Shown piece by piece: positions 26,101-35,600 of a stretch of DNA of 64,000 nucleotides. Origin of the DNA: DATBLE01 sp050258035. Its GTDB lineage: Bacteria > Actinomycetota > Thermoleophilia > Gaiellales > Gaiellaceae. Position 1 is the stretch's first letter. Each line of letters starts with the position of its first letter. The position numbers and the translations under genes are program-made. Location: NCBI GenBank assembly GCA_050258035.1, contig JBLMYA010000082.1:12462-76461 (forward strand), written 5' to 3'. The notes under the pieces were generated by a model, which was given only the letters and a program-made list of their open reading frames with translations, was not told where the DNA came from and searched no databases.

Positions 26101-26122
26101 GCCCGCACGACCGAGCGCGGGC
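26101..26122. terminator. Hairpin between convergent genes
   Basis: GCCCGC and GCGGGC form a perfect 6-bp stem with a 10-nt loop in the 51-nt gap between two convergent genes. There is no U-run, so intrinsic termination is only suggested by position. Confidence 0.35.
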
Positions 26123-26574
26123 TACGCGGCGTCGCGCTCGGCGCGCAACCGCAGCGCGTCGTTGAGCGCCGCGTACCCGGCGAGGATGTCGCGTTCGAGT
26201 CGCCCCCCCGCGAAGAGGACCGGCGCGAGGATCCCCGTGCAGGTCTCCGACTGGCGGAACTGCACGTGTCCCGGTTCGCCGGGGACGATCTGGAAGACAC
26301 GCTCGACGTCGAATACCCGCGGGAAGCCGATCCGCGCCAGCCAGCGCAGCTCGCGAGGCGGCTCGACGACCGTGACCGTCGGCCGGAACCTGCGCGCCCG
26401 CTTGCCGAGCTGAAGCTCGACGTCGATGCGCGTGCCGGGCTCGAGCGATCCGGCCGCGCGGCGGATGAACGGATTCCACTGCGGAAAGGAGTCGAAGTCC
26501 GTGAGGTGCCGCCAGACGGTCTCCGCCGGGGCGTCGATCGCGATCTCGGTGCTCAGGTGCCGGCCGCGACTCAC
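26122..26574 (-). CDS. SRPBCC/START-like ligand-binding protein
   Basis: A 150-residue protein of the polyketide cyclase/SRPBCC fold: STEIAIDAPAETVWRHLTDFDSFPQWNPFIRRAAG at the N-terminus is the family hallmark, followed by VVEPPRELRW and a long C-terminal helix with LNDALRLRAE. Such proteins hold a hydrophobic ligand in a deep cavity. Its ATG overlaps the stop of the upstream epimerase by 4 nt, so the two are one transcript. Ligand unknown. Confidence 0.88.
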   Translation of the reverse strand: MSRGRHLSTEIAIDAPAETVWRHLTDFDSFPQWNPFIRRAAGSLEPGTRIDVELQLGKRARRFRPTVTVVEPPRELRWLARIGFPRVFDVERVFQIVPGEPGHVQFRQSETCTGILAPVLFAGGRLERDILAGYAALNDALRLRAERDAA

Positions 26575-27548
26575 GATCCTCCGAGCAGGCCGAGCGCCTC
26601 GAGCGAGCTCGCTACACCCTGCTCGAGCGGAGTGGGCTGCCAGTCCAGCTCGCGCTCGGCCTTCGTCGACGACGGCACCGCGTCCCAGAGCATGAACTGC
26701 AATTGCCCCCGCGTCAGCGGCGGCGGCCGCCGCACGATGCGCGCGATCGCGTCGCCTCCGGCGGCCATGACCTTCGCGAGCGCCACCGGCATCGTGGGAG
26801 GCACGCGGCCGCGTCCGGCGACCCTGACCACCGTCTCGGCGAGCTCGCGGAACGAGACGTGGCAGTCGCAGAGGATGTACCGCTCTCCGTCCCGGCCGTG
26901 CGCGGCGGCCGACAGCTGTCCGAGCGCCAGGCCGTCCGCGAAGACCACGCCCATGCCGCCCGGCGGCAGCAGCGGCAGGCGCTTCCGCACGAGCGGCGCC
27001 ATGAACGTGTGGTCGAGCGACGTGTCCCGGGCCGGGCCCGGGCCGTACACGGCGGCCGCGTTGACGATCACCACCTCGAGCTCCCCGCGCTCGCCGAGTG
27101 CGAGCTCCTCGGCCTTCTGCTTCGAGCGCTCGTAGGCGCTCGGCTTCGGGTAGTCCGCGAGGTTGCCCTCGTCGAGCGGGCCTCCCGGCCGTGCGTGGAA
27201 GACGTCGATCGTGCTCGTGTGCACGAGGCGGCGAGCGCCGGCGGCCCGGGCAGCGCGGACGACGGTGGCCGTGCCCTGCGCGTTCACCCGGTCGAACACG
27301 AATGGGTCGCGGACCCAGTGCTCCGGCAGGCCCATGGCGTTGAAGACCAGCTCGCAGCCTGCGACGGCGTCCCCGATCGACGCCGGCGCGGTGACGTCCC
27401 CGGCGACGGACTCCACACCGTCGGGCAGGATCGCGGCCGCCTCCGCGGGCCTCCGCACCAGTGCCCGCACGCGGTCGCCGCGCTCGACGAGCCGGCGCGC
27501 GATCGCGTGACCGACCTTTCCCGTCGCGCCGAGGACGAGCACGTCCAC
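26571..27548 (-). CDS. NAD-dependent epimerase/3-beta-HSD-like dehydrogenase
   Basis: A 325-residue extended SDR: VLVLGATGKVGHAIARRLVERGDRV at the N-terminus binds the dinucleotide, Asp in SVAGDVTAP follows the beta-3 strand, and the catalytic YERSKQKAEE gives Y-x-x-x-K with Ser/Thr in HTSTIDVF. C-terminal LSAAAHGRDGERYILCDCHVSFRELA is typical of dihydroflavonol reductase/3-beta-hydroxysteroid dehydrogenase relatives. It likely oxidises or reduces a sterol-like or sugar-like hydroxyl. Its start faces the FHA-MFS gene, leaving a short shared promoter region of 87 nt. It is coupled to the SRPBCC gene downstream. Confidence 0.88.
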   Translation of the reverse strand: MDVLVLGATGKVGHAIARRLVERGDRVRALVRRPAEAAAILPDGVESVAGDVTAPASIGDAVAGCELVFNAMGLPEHWVRDPFVFDRVNAQGTATVVRAARAAGARRLVHTSTIDVFHARPGGPLDEGNLADYPKPSAYERSKQKAEELALGERGELEVVIVNAAAVYGPGPARDTSLDHTFMAPLVRKRLPLLPPGGMGVVFADGLALGQLSAAAHGRDGERYILCDCHVSFRELAETVVRVAGRGRVPPTMPVALAKVMAAGGDAIARIVRRPPPLTRGQLQFMLWDAVPSSTKAERELDWQPTPLEQGVASSLEALGLLGGS

Positions 27549-27597
27549 CGGCGGATCATAATCGGGTCGGTCAACGAGGACCGAACCGGGCGGCGGC

Positions 27598-27628
27598 TTG
27601 ACAAGCCCGGACGGGCCGGACTTAGATT
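27598..27628 (+). promoter_or_regulatory. Promoter of leader peptide and FHA-MFS gene
   Basis: TTGACA at 27598-27603 is a perfect -35. TAGATT at 27623-27628 is a good -10 with 19 bp between; a 17-bp alternative ends in CTTAGA. The -10 lies seven bases before GTG 27636, predicting transcription to start at that codon. Confidence 0.6.
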
Positions 27629-27635
27629 GCGGGCG

Positions 27636-27692
27636 GTGTCCGCGCAGACCACCGAGGCGCCACGCCCTGGCGCCACCGCCCGGAACCCGTGA
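27636..27692 (+). CDS. Putative 18-residue leaderless leader peptide coupled to FHA-MFS gene
   Basis: Immediately after the promoter a GTG opens an 18-codon frame (VSAQTTEAPRPGATARNP) whose TGA overlaps the GTG start of the transporter gene (GTGA). The transporter start itself has no ribosome site, so ribosomes arriving from this small frame probably reinitiate there. The peptide is Pro/Ala/Thr rich and resembles nothing known. An alternative is a longer transporter leader that is not translated; the exact overlap argues for coupling. Confidence 0.4.
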   Translation: MSAQTTEAPRPGATARNP

Positions 27693-30436
27693 CGGGGACG
27701 CTGACGATCAGCTCCGGGCCTGCCCGGGGCACGTCGGTCGAGATCGACCAGGACATCGTGATCGGCCGGGAGGAGGCCGACCTCGACGTCCCCGACCCGC
27801 AGGTCTCGCGCCGCCACGCGATCGTGCGCCCGGTGGAGCACGGGATCGTCGTCGAGGACCTCGCCTCGACCAACGGCACGATCGTGAACGGGCAACGGAT
27901 CGACGGGTCCGTCACGGTGACGTCGGACGTCTCGATCCGGGTCGGCCACACGGAGCTCGAGCTCGTCCTGCCTCGCCTCGAGGACGACGCGACCAGGACC
28001 GAGCAGCCGGAGGTCGGACTCGTCACCGGCCGGAAGCTGCGCATCGTCGCGGGACCCGACCCGGGCCGCGAGATCGAGGTGGACCGGGAGCTCGTCATCG
28101 GGCGCACGGACGCCGACCTGACGATTCTCGATCCGGAACTGTCGCGCCGCCATGCCGCCGTACGCCCGGTTCCCGGCGGCGTGGAGATCGAGGATCTCGG
28201 CGCGACGAACGGGACGTCCGTCGATGGCGAGCTGATCGAAGGCTCGGTGACGGTGACCTCCGACGCCACGATCCAGCTGGGCGAGACCGAGCTTCAGCTG
28301 ACGCTGGAACGGGCCGAGACGGCACCGACGCGGGTGCGGGAACGGCCGCTGCAGCCCCCCGTGGAACCGCCGCCCGCCGGGCCCGTGCTCCAGCGCACGC
28401 TGAAGGTCATCTGGGGCCCCGCGGCGGGGCGCACGCTCAAGGTCGACGGCGACGTCGTCATCGGGCGCGAGGGCGCCGACCTGACGATTCTCGACCCGGA
28501 GCTGTCGCGGAACCACGCCGTTGTCCGGCCGACCCCCGAGGGCGTCGTCGTCGAGGATCTGGGCTCGACCAACGGCACCTGGGTGAACGGTGAGCGCATC
28601 GACGAGCCGGTTGCGCTGACCTCGAGCGGGAAGCTCCAGCTGGGCAGATCCGAGATCGAGGTGCTGATCGCCATGCCGGGCGCGACCCGGGTCCGCGCCC
28701 GCCCGACGCCCACGTCGCACACGTCGCTCGTCACCGGAGCATTCGGTGCGTATGCGACCGTCGCGCTCCAGGAGGCGGAGGCCGAGCAGGTGGAGCAGGA
28801 GGCGTTGCAGCTGACGGTCGAGCGGCCGGCCCCGTCTCGCCTGACCGGGGTGGTGACTGCCCCGATCCCCGCGGCCGGGCGCCGGCTCGGGATCACGCAG
28901 GAGAACCGTCGCTGGTGGACGCTGGCGGCGATGTGCCTGGGCCTGGGGATGACCAGCCTCGACCTGACCGTGGTCAACGTGGCGCTCCCCGCGATCGGCC
29001 GCGACCTCGACGCCGGGCTGACGGCGCTCGAGTGGGTGGTCAACGCGTACACGCTGGCGCTCGCAGTGCTGCTGGTCACGGGCGGCAGGCTCGGCGACCT
29101 CTACGGCCGGCGCCGCTGCTTCATCATCGGCGTCGTCGTGTTCGCGATCGGGAGCATCGCAGCGGGGCTGGCGCCGGACGAGACGGTGCTGATCATCAGC
29201 CGCGCCGTTCAGGGGATCGGAGCCGCGTTCGTGATCCCCGCAACGCTGTCGATTCTGAGCAGCGTCTTCCCGGCCGAGGAACGCGGACGGGCGATCGGGA
29301 TCTGGGCCGGGGTGTCGGGCGTGGCCCTCGCGCTCGGGCCCGTGATCGGCGGTCTGCTCACGCAGTACGTCTCGTGGCGCGCGATCTTCTACATCAACGG
29401 GCCCGTTGCGGTCGCGGCAATCGTGATCGTCCTGCTGGGAGCGCCTGAGTCGCGCGACGAGGAGGCCGAGCGCGGCACCGACTGGCCCGGCAACTTGCTC
29501 CTGAGCGGCAGTCTGTTCGCGCTGATCCTGGCGTTGATCGAGGCGCCGACGTGGGGGTGGACGGCGCTGGCCACCCTTGCCCTGATCGTCGGCTCGGTGA
29601 TCGGCCTCTGCGCGTTCGTCCTCGTGGAAGGTCGAGTACGGACTCCGATGCTCGACTTCCGGGCGCTCCGGGCGCCCGCCTTGATCGGAGCCAACGTGGC
29701 CGGCTTCGCGGCCTTCTTCGTGATGCTCTCGATGCTCGTCTACCTGGCCGTCTACATGCAGTCCGTGCTCGGCTACGACGCTCTGCAGTGCGGGATCCGC
29801 TTCCTCCCCGGCACCGGTCTCGTCGCCTTCGTCGCTCCGGTCGCCGGCATCCTCATGAGCCGGATCCTGCCGCGGTACCTGATCGGCACCGGGATGGTGC
29901 TCGTGGCAGCCGCGGCGCTCGTGGTCACGCGGGTGACCTCCGGCACCGGCTACGGGCTGCTCGTCCCGGCGATGGTTCTCGTCGGCTTCGGCATCGGCGT
30001 GATGATGCCGCCGATGTCTGCCACCGCGGTCATGGCGGTGCACCGGAACCAGGCGGGAATGGCGTCCGGGGTGTTGAACATGAGCCGCCAGCTGGGCGCC
30101 GCGTTCGGGGTTGCGATCACCGGCTCCCTGTTCACCTCGTTCACGCGGTCGAGCATCAAGGACAACCTCTCCGACCTACCGCTGTCGGCGGCGCAGAAGA
30201 CCGGCATCGCCGACGGCGCGCTGAGCGGCGGCAAGGGAGTCTCGCTCGGAGGTCATCTCGATCCGGCAGTGGGGGAGAGGATCGGACGCGCGGTTTCGGA
30301 CGGCATCTCCAGCGGGCTGGCGGGATCGATGTGGGTGTGCGTGGGAGTGGCCCTGCTTGGCGCGGCGGCGGTGCTGGTGATCACGGAGAGGCCCACCGAG
30401 GGCGTGCCGCAGGCCGTGCCCGTGGTCACGTCGTGA
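27689..30436 (+). CDS. Triple-FHA-domain MFS drug:H+ antiporter (DHA2/EmrB-like)
   Basis: A 915-residue protein. Residues 1-95, 110-215 and 235-335 are three FHA domains, each with the phosphothreonine-binding pattern: VIGREEADL...VSRRHA...STNGTIVNG, VIGRTDADL...LSRRHA...ATNGTSVDG and VIGREGADL...LSRNHA...STNGTWVNG. After a 70-residue linker, residues 405-905 are a 14-helix DHA2-family transporter with LDLTVVNVALPAIGRDL, the loop GRLGDLYGRRR and VSGVALALGPVIGGLL. Such carriers export drugs or metabolites with protons. Three FHA domains fused to an MFS transporter are very unusual and imply that a Thr-phosphorylated partner, perhaps one of the kinases encoded nearby, controls or recruits it at the membrane. 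The GTG start overlaps an upstream small frame. Confidence 0.9.
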   Translation: MTGTLTISSGPARGTSVEIDQDIVIGREEADLDVPDPQVSRRHAIVRPVEHGIVVEDLASTNGTIVNGQRIDGSVTVTSDVSIRVGHTELELVLPRLEDDATRTEQPEVGLVTGRKLRIVAGPDPGREIEVDRELVIGRTDADLTILDPELSRRHAAVRPVPGGVEIEDLGATNGTSVDGELIEGSVTVTSDATIQLGETELQLTLERAETAPTRVRERPLQPPVEPPPAGPVLQRTLKVIWGPAAGRTLKVDGDVVIGREGADLTILDPELSRNHAVVRPTPEGVVVEDLGSTNGTWVNGERIDEPVALTSSGKLQLGRSEIEVLIAMPGATRVRARPTPTSHTSLVTGAFGAYATVALQEAEAEQVEQEALQLTVERPAPSRLTGVVTAPIPAAGRRLGITQENRRWWTLAAMCLGLGMTSLDLTVVNVALPAIGRDLDAGLTALEWVVNAYTLALAVLLVTGGRLGDLYGRRRCFIIGVVVFAIGSIAAGLAPDETVLIISRAVQGIGAAFVIPATLSILSSVFPAEERGRAIGIWAGVSGVALALGPVIGGLLTQYVSWRAIFYINGPVAVAAIVIVLLGAPESRDEEAERGTDWPGNLLLSGSLFALILALIEAPTWGWTALATLALIVGSVIGLCAFVLVEGRVRTPMLDFRALRAPALIGANVAGFAAFFVMLSMLVYLAVYMQSVLGYDALQCGIRFLPGTGLVAFVAPVAGILMSRILPRYLIGTGMVLVAAAALVVTRVTSGTGYGLLVPAMVLVGFGIGVMMPPMSATAVMAVHRNQAGMASGVLNMSRQLGAAFGVAITGSLFTSFTRSSIKDNLSDLPLSAAQKTGIADGALSGGKGVSLGGHLDPAVGERIGRAVSDGISSGLAGSMWVCVGVALLGAAAVLVITERPTEGVPQAVPVVTS

Positions 30437-30437
30437 A

Positions 30438-30459
30438 GGGCCCGCAGTTCGCCGGGCCC
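30438..30459. terminator. Hairpin between convergent FHA-MFS and GFA genes
   Basis: GGGCCCG (30438-30444) pairs perfectly with CGGGCCC (30453-30459) around an 8-nt loop, right after the transporter stop and just before the stop of the convergent gene. No U-run follows; it could serve as a bidirectional stop. Confidence 0.45.
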
Positions 30460-30467
30460 CCGCGCGC

Positions 30468-30905
30468 CTACTCGGCGACCGTCTCGCCGGAGCCGCCCAG
30501 CTCCGAGGGGAAGTCCTTGAGCTTGGGCAGGCCGTCCTTCATTGGCAGGACCGTCGACGCGTAGTTGACGTGTACCTCCGGGGTGAACGGAAACGTCGGG
30601 ATCGTCGCCGCGTAGACGTCGACGAACCCCCACTCCGGGTGCCGGGTCAGCAGATGACCACCGCAGCGCGTGCACCACTGGCGATAACTCCGCTCGGTCT
30701 GGTGGTACTCGCCGATCAGGTCCTCCCCCTGGGTGACGGTAACCGACTCGGGCTTCCAGAGCGTGAAAGCGTTCACCGGGCCGGCAGACCAGCTTCTGCA
30801 GTTGTTGCAGTGGCAGTAGCCGGCGCCGACCGGGTCGCCCGTCACCTCGATCGTGACCGCGCCGCAGAGGCACCGGCCTTCGTAGGTCTTCCCGTTCTGG
30901 CTCAT
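30468..30905 (-). CDS. GFA/CENP-V-type zinc protein
   Basis: A 145-residue protein of the glutathione-dependent formaldehyde-activating (GFA) family. Zinc ligands are visible as GRCLCGAV, YCHCNNCRSW and WCTRCGGHLL, the three Cys motifs in the family order. The founding member binds the glutathione-formaldehyde adduct, but most bacterial homologues have unknown thiol or carbonyl substrates. ATG 30905 is taken (GAGGGG upstream); a GTG one codon earlier is also possible. A thiol cofactor other than glutathione would be expected in this host, and bacillithiol genes lie 14 kb away. Confidence 0.88.
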   Translation of the reverse strand: MSQNGKTYEGRCLCGAVTIEVTGDPVGAGYCHCNNCRSWSAGPVNAFTLWKPESVTVTQGEDLIGEYHQTERSYRQWCTRCGGHLLTRHPEWGFVDVYAATIPTFPFTPEVHVNYASTVLPMKDGLPKLKDFPSELGGSGETVAE

Positions 30906-30996
30906 CACCTATCCCCTCGACTCGAGTGCAAGGCGAGAGAGGCTAACACCTGGCCGGCTGGCCGAGTCCACGACCTGGGGCCTCGAGCACGCGGGC

Positions 30997-31689
30997 CTAT
31001 AGCTCGTGGCCCGTGGTCCGGACGAGGATCTCGTTGACGTCCACGTGGGGCGGCTGCGAGACGGCGTACATCACCGCGCGCGCGATGTCGTCGGCCTCGA
31101 GCGGCGTGTCCAGCCGCTGCGTCGTGAAGAACCGCGTGTCGGTCATGCCCGGCTCGACCAGCGTGACGCGGACCCCGGTCCCCTGGAGCTCCTGCCTGAC
31201 CGCATCGCCCATTGCCGTGATCGCGAACTTCGTGCATGAGTACAGCGATCCGGGGATCGCGTGGCGTCCCGTGACCGAACCGGTCAGAAGCAGATGGCCC
31301 TTCGAATCGACCAACGCGTCGTAGCAGGCGCGGATCGTGAGGGCAGCGCCGTAGACGTTCGTCAGCACCATCGCGCGCCAGTGCTCGGGCGTCGAGGCCT
31401 TGAAGCCACGGTCGGCGCCGAAGCCGGCGTTGGCGAACGCGATGTCCAGGCGGCCGTACTCGCTGAGCGTCTCCTCGATCATCCGCTGCTGGTCGTCCCA
31501 CTCGGTCACGTCGCAGGTGACGGCGAGGCCGTCGAGGGAGGTCGCCACGGCGCGTGCCCGGTCGGCGTCCCGGTCGACTACGACGATGCGAGCACCCTCG
31601 GCGGAAAGCCGCCGCGCCGTGGCCTCGCCGATCCCGCTCCCGGCGCCGGTGACGAGGGCGACCTTGCCGGCCAGGCCGTTGGTCGCCAC
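30997..31689 (-). CDS. Short-chain dehydrogenase/reductase (SDR)
   Basis: A 230-residue classical SDR with TGAGSGIG at the N-terminus, VVVDRDADRA (acidic residue, NAD preference), FANAGFG, catalytic Ser in LLTGSVTGRHA and the Tyr/Lys pair in GSLYSCTKFAI, then VTLVEPGMTDTRF. It lacks the long C-terminal substrate loop of typical 250-residue members. GTG 31689 is chosen because GGAAAGGGG lies six bases upstream. It appears monocistronic, divergent from the gene at 31862. Confidence 0.88.
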   Translation of the reverse strand: MATNGLAGKVALVTGAGSGIGEATARRLSAEGARIVVVDRDADRARAVATSLDGLAVTCDVTEWDDQQRMIEETLSEYGRLDIAFANAGFGADRGFKASTPEHWRAMVLTNVYGAALTIRACYDALVDSKGHLLLTGSVTGRHAIPGSLYSCTKFAITAMGDAVRQELQGTGVRVTLVEPGMTDTRFFTTQRLDTPLEADDIARAVMYAVSQPPHVDVNEILVRTTGHEL

Positions 31690-31849
31690 TACGAGCCCCT
31701 TTCCGCGCACTCATACGGCTTCACATCGATCCAGGGCATCGTCCCTCCTTCTCCGGGTGAGGCGACTCTAGACCGTCCGTGGACGACGAGGCTTCGCACT
31801 GCTCCACACCGGTATCCAGGCTCGGGCGATGACGCCGGGCCATTCGCTC

Positions 31850-31855
31850 TAGAAT
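31850..31855 (+). promoter_or_regulatory. -10 box of a leaderless gene
   Basis: TAGAAT lies six bases before GTG 31862 and no ribosome site is present, so transcription is predicted to start at the GTG. No clear -35. Confidence 0.5.
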
Positions 31856-31861
31856 CGGCGC

Positions 31862-32656
31862 GTGACAGAGGGGCGCGACTTGGCGGCGGAGGAGTCGGCC
31901 CGAAGGTGGTGGTGGACGGGTGGCTCTGAAGCCTGGGCGTGGCTGCTCCTCATTCTCGGTATCGGCGTCGCCGTCGCAAGCCCGTTCCTGTCAGCGAGCG
32001 TGTACGGGGCATCGCTCACGTGGCCAGCGCTCGTCACCAGCTTTTCCTCGACGTTACTCGCCTTCATCGTCGCGCTCGCCTGGGATCGTCGCCAGCGAGC
32101 CGTCGCCGACCGGAAGGAAGCCGTAATGGAGGCCCAGCGAGAAGCCGTCGAGTTGCGCGTGGCGAGCGACCGGCGTCAGCTGGAGGCCAGGAGACGGTTC
32201 GCCGCCCTCGAGCTCGAGCTCGCGCGAGTCGAGGCGAGCCTGCGACGAACCGCAGACGAGGGCCACAAATTCAAGTACTTCTTCCCGGACCTTCCGTCCG
32301 GGTCCTGGGCAGCCTCGAGCTCGCACCTGGGCATGATCGTCGCCAACTACACGCTCATGGCCGATCTGTCGACGTTCTATGGCCAGGTCGAGGAACTGCG
32401 CTGGCGCCTCCGTTTCAAGGCGTCCAACGACGTCGAAGCGAACGAGGTAAGTCCGCTCGTGAGCGCGCTGGCGCGTGAGATGTTGCGCGATGTGAGCCAT
32501 CTCCGCGACGCGGTGGCCCGACAGGTCGAGGAGCCCGAGGTCGAGCCTGTGCTGGCGCCGACGGCGTCGGGGCTGGTCAGCCGCCGCCAGCCGACGGAGA
32601 CGATCCGGGTGATCGATCTCGCCGGCGCCGGCACGGCCGACGAGCCCGGAGCGTAA
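31862..32656 (+). CDS. Membrane protein with two TM segments and coiled coil, unknown function
   Basis: I do not recognise this 264-residue protein. It has two membrane segments (AWLLLILGIGVAVASPFL about 26-44 and LVTSFSSTLLAFIVALAW about 57-75), then a strongly charged alpha-helical region (residues 76-130, rich in Arg/Glu with RRQRAVADRKEAVMEAQREAV) predicted as a coiled coil, a short globular part with HLGMIVANYTLMADLSTFYGQVEELRWRL, and an Arg/Glu tail. The layout resembles small bacterial membrane sensors or kinase partners. Its TAA overlaps the -10 box of the kinase gene that follows, so the two genes are adjacent and likely related. Confidence 0.7.
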   Translation: MTEGRDLAAEESARRWWWTGGSEAWAWLLLILGIGVAVASPFLSASVYGASLTWPALVTSFSSTLLAFIVALAWDRRQRAVADRKEAVMEAQREAVELRVASDRRQLEARRRFAALELELARVEASLRRTADEGHKFKYFFPDLPSGSWAASSSHLGMIVANYTLMADLSTFYGQVEELRWRLRFKASNDVEANEVSPLVSALAREMLRDVSHLRDAVARQVEEPEVEPVLAPTASGLVSRRQPTETIRVIDLAGAGTADEPGA

Positions 32657-32659
32657 GCT
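32654..32659 (+). promoter_or_regulatory. -10 box of kinase-NTPase gene
   Basis: TAAGCT includes the stop codon of the upstream gene and lies seven bases before GTG 32667, which has no ribosome site. This is the leaderless spacing seen at other starts in the window. Confidence 0.4.
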
Positions 32660-32666
32660 CCGAGCG

Positions 32667-35600
32667 GTGCCCGGCTACCTGGAGCTCGCGGTCGGCAGCC
32701 GGCTCGCCGGGTACGAGATCCTCCGGCTGGTCGGCAGGGGTGGCACGGGCCTCGTGTACGAGGCGGAGCACCTCGTCCTGAACCGTTGCGCAGCGCTGAA
32801 GACGCTCGTCCCCGATCTCGTCGACGACGCGGAGTTTCGCGAGCGCCTGACCCAGGAGTCGCGGCTCGTCGCCGCGCTCGACCACCCGGCGGTGATCCCC
32901 ATCTACGACGCCGGAGAGAGCGACGGGCTGCTCTTCGTCGCGATGCGTTTCGTGCGCGGAACCGATCTCGCCGAGCTGCTCGCCCGAGAGAGGTCGCTCG
33001 ATCTCGAGACCGCACTGGGAATCCTGGAGCAGGTCGCCGGTGCGCTCGATGCGGCCCACGCGAGGGGGCTCGTCCACCGCGACGTGAAGCCTGCGAACGT
33101 CCTGCTCGAGGAGACGACGGGCCGCGTCTACCTCTCGGACTTCGGAATTGCCAAGCAGACGGACGCCCCGGGCTTGACTCGGACGGGCTACTTCCTCGGT
33201 ACCGTCGACTCTGCGGCCCCCGAGCAGATCCAGGGCCTCACCGTCGGCCCCCCGGCCGATGTCTACGCGTTGGGCTGCACGCTCTACGAGTGTCTCACCG
33301 GCAAGACGCCGTTCGATCGCGGCACCGCGGTCGCAACGTTGCGGGCCCATCTCTTCGATCCCCCACCCCCACTGCCACCGGAGCTCGGCCTTCCTGACGA
33401 GCTCGACGCAGTAATCGCCCGAGCACTCGCGAAGGAGGAGACCGAACGCCCCCAGACGTGCGGGGAGCTTGTCCAGGCGCTGAGGGAGGCGGCTGGCATA
33501 GGGCATCGCACCCGTGCCTGGACCACGCTCCGCCGGGTCACGCCGGCCAATCGTGCCGCGATGCTGCCGGCTGAGACTGCCCCGCTGTTCGGGCGCGAGA
33601 CGGAACTCGACCGCCTCGACGAGCTGCTCCGCGGACCGAACGTGCGTCTGATCACGCTGACCGGCCTCGGAGGCATGGGCAAGTCTCGTCTTGCAGTGGC
33701 TGCGGCGAGGACCGCCGCAGACAGTTACGACGAGGTCGTCTACGTCGACCTCGCGAGCGTCGACGAGGCAGAAGCATGCGGTCGCGCGCTCGCGGAGGCC
33801 CTCTGCGCCGACTACGACGGCGGCCCGCCGATCGACGCGCTCTCGACGCGGTTCGGAGGCAAGCGCACGCTGATGGTGCTCGACGGTTTCGAAGGCGTCC
33901 TCCAGGCGGCCTCGCTGCTGGCCGAACTGCTGGCGACATGCCCGCAGGTAGTGGCGCTCGTAACGAGCCTGGCCGCGCTTCGCCTGCGCGAGGAGCAGCG
34001 CTTTCCGGTGCAGCCGTTGCCGGCGCCCGATCCTTCCCTAGCGGACGACGTCGACGATCTCTCGCAATCGGCGGCCGTCGCTCTCTTCGTCGATCGGGCG
34101 CGGGCGGTCAAGCCGGACTTCGAGCTGACCGCCGAGAACGCGCCGGCCGTGCTCGCGGTCTGTGCCCGTGTCGACGGCATTCCGCTGGCCGTCGAGCTCG
34201 CGGCCGGGCGCATCGACGTCCTCAGCTCGCAGGCGCTTCTCGCTCACCTGGATCACCGGCTCGAGTTCCCGGCCGCCGACACGCTCGGCCTTCCCGAACG
34301 GCAGCACACGCTGCGCGGAGCGATCGACCGAACCTACGAGCTCCTGGCCGAGCCGGATCGCGCCCTGTTCGCCCGGCTGGGCGTCTTCGCTGGCGGCTGG
34401 AGCCTCGACGCAGCGGAGACGATCTTCTCGGAGCCGGACGGGACCGGAGCCGGTGAGCTCATCAACGTCTTCGCGTCGCTCGTCGACAAGGGGCTCGTGC
34501 GCAAGGGGGAAGGTATCGACGGCGAGCCCCGCTTCACGATGCTCGACACCGTCCGCGACTACGCGGTCGAACGCCTGGACGAGCTCGGCCAACTGGAGGA
34601 CGTCCGGCTCCGACATGCGCAGCGGTATGTGCGTGTGGCCGAGACGGCGGAGCCCGAGCTTGACGGGCCGGGACAGCTCGTCTGGCTCGCACGGCTCGAG
34701 GAGGATGACGAGAACGTCTCGGCAGCGCTCGGCTGGGCGCTCGATCGCAACGGAGATCTCGACGCCGGCCTCCGGCTGGCAGGCGCACTCAACCGGTACT
34801 GGAGCATTCGCGGTCGCGTTCCGGCGGTGCGCGGGTGGCTCGAAGATGCCCTCTCGCAGACCGACGGTCGATCCGACGCAGTCCTTGCCAAGGCTCGTTT
34901 CGCCTGCGGTTGCATGGCCTCGGCCCAGGGCGATCTCCCGTCGGCGACCGTTCACTTTGAGCGGAGTCTCGAGATCGCGAGCTCGCTCGGAGATGCCCGG
35001 CGCGAGGCTGCAGCCATGGCGCAGCTCGCCGCCCTGCATCTCGCGACGGGCGATGCGGCGACGGCCCAATCCGAGGCCGAGAGAGCGCTCGCACTTGCGG
35101 ATGCGGGGGGCGACAAGGTGTCGGCCTCGGACGCGTGCAGCGTCCTGGCCGACATCGCGGCCAGGAAGGGCGACACCGAGCAGGCCGCCCTGTATCACGA
35201 GCGCTCGCTGAGGCTGCGCCGCGAGCTCGGCGACCGGTCCCTGCTTGCAGAATCGCTGATCAGGCACGCCCGCCGGGGATTCGGCGATCGCGAAGACGGG
35301 CGGATCGGGGCGTTGTTGCAGGAAGGCCTCGATCTCTCACGGAGGGTCGGTGACACGTGGATGGAGTCGGTCGCGTTGTGCACGCAGGGTGCGCTCGCGT
35401 GCGTCGAGCGCGACCCCGCCGACGCCGGTGCCAAGCTCGCAGCCGCCCTGGTCATCGCGCACCGGCGGCGCGACCGCCGCACGACCGCAGAATGCGTCCT
35501 CGGCCTCGCCGCCGTCGCCGCGCTCACCGACGATCAGCACCGGGCCGCTCGACTGCTCGGTGCCGCACGTGCGTTGCGAGCCGCGACTGGAGCGAAGCGT

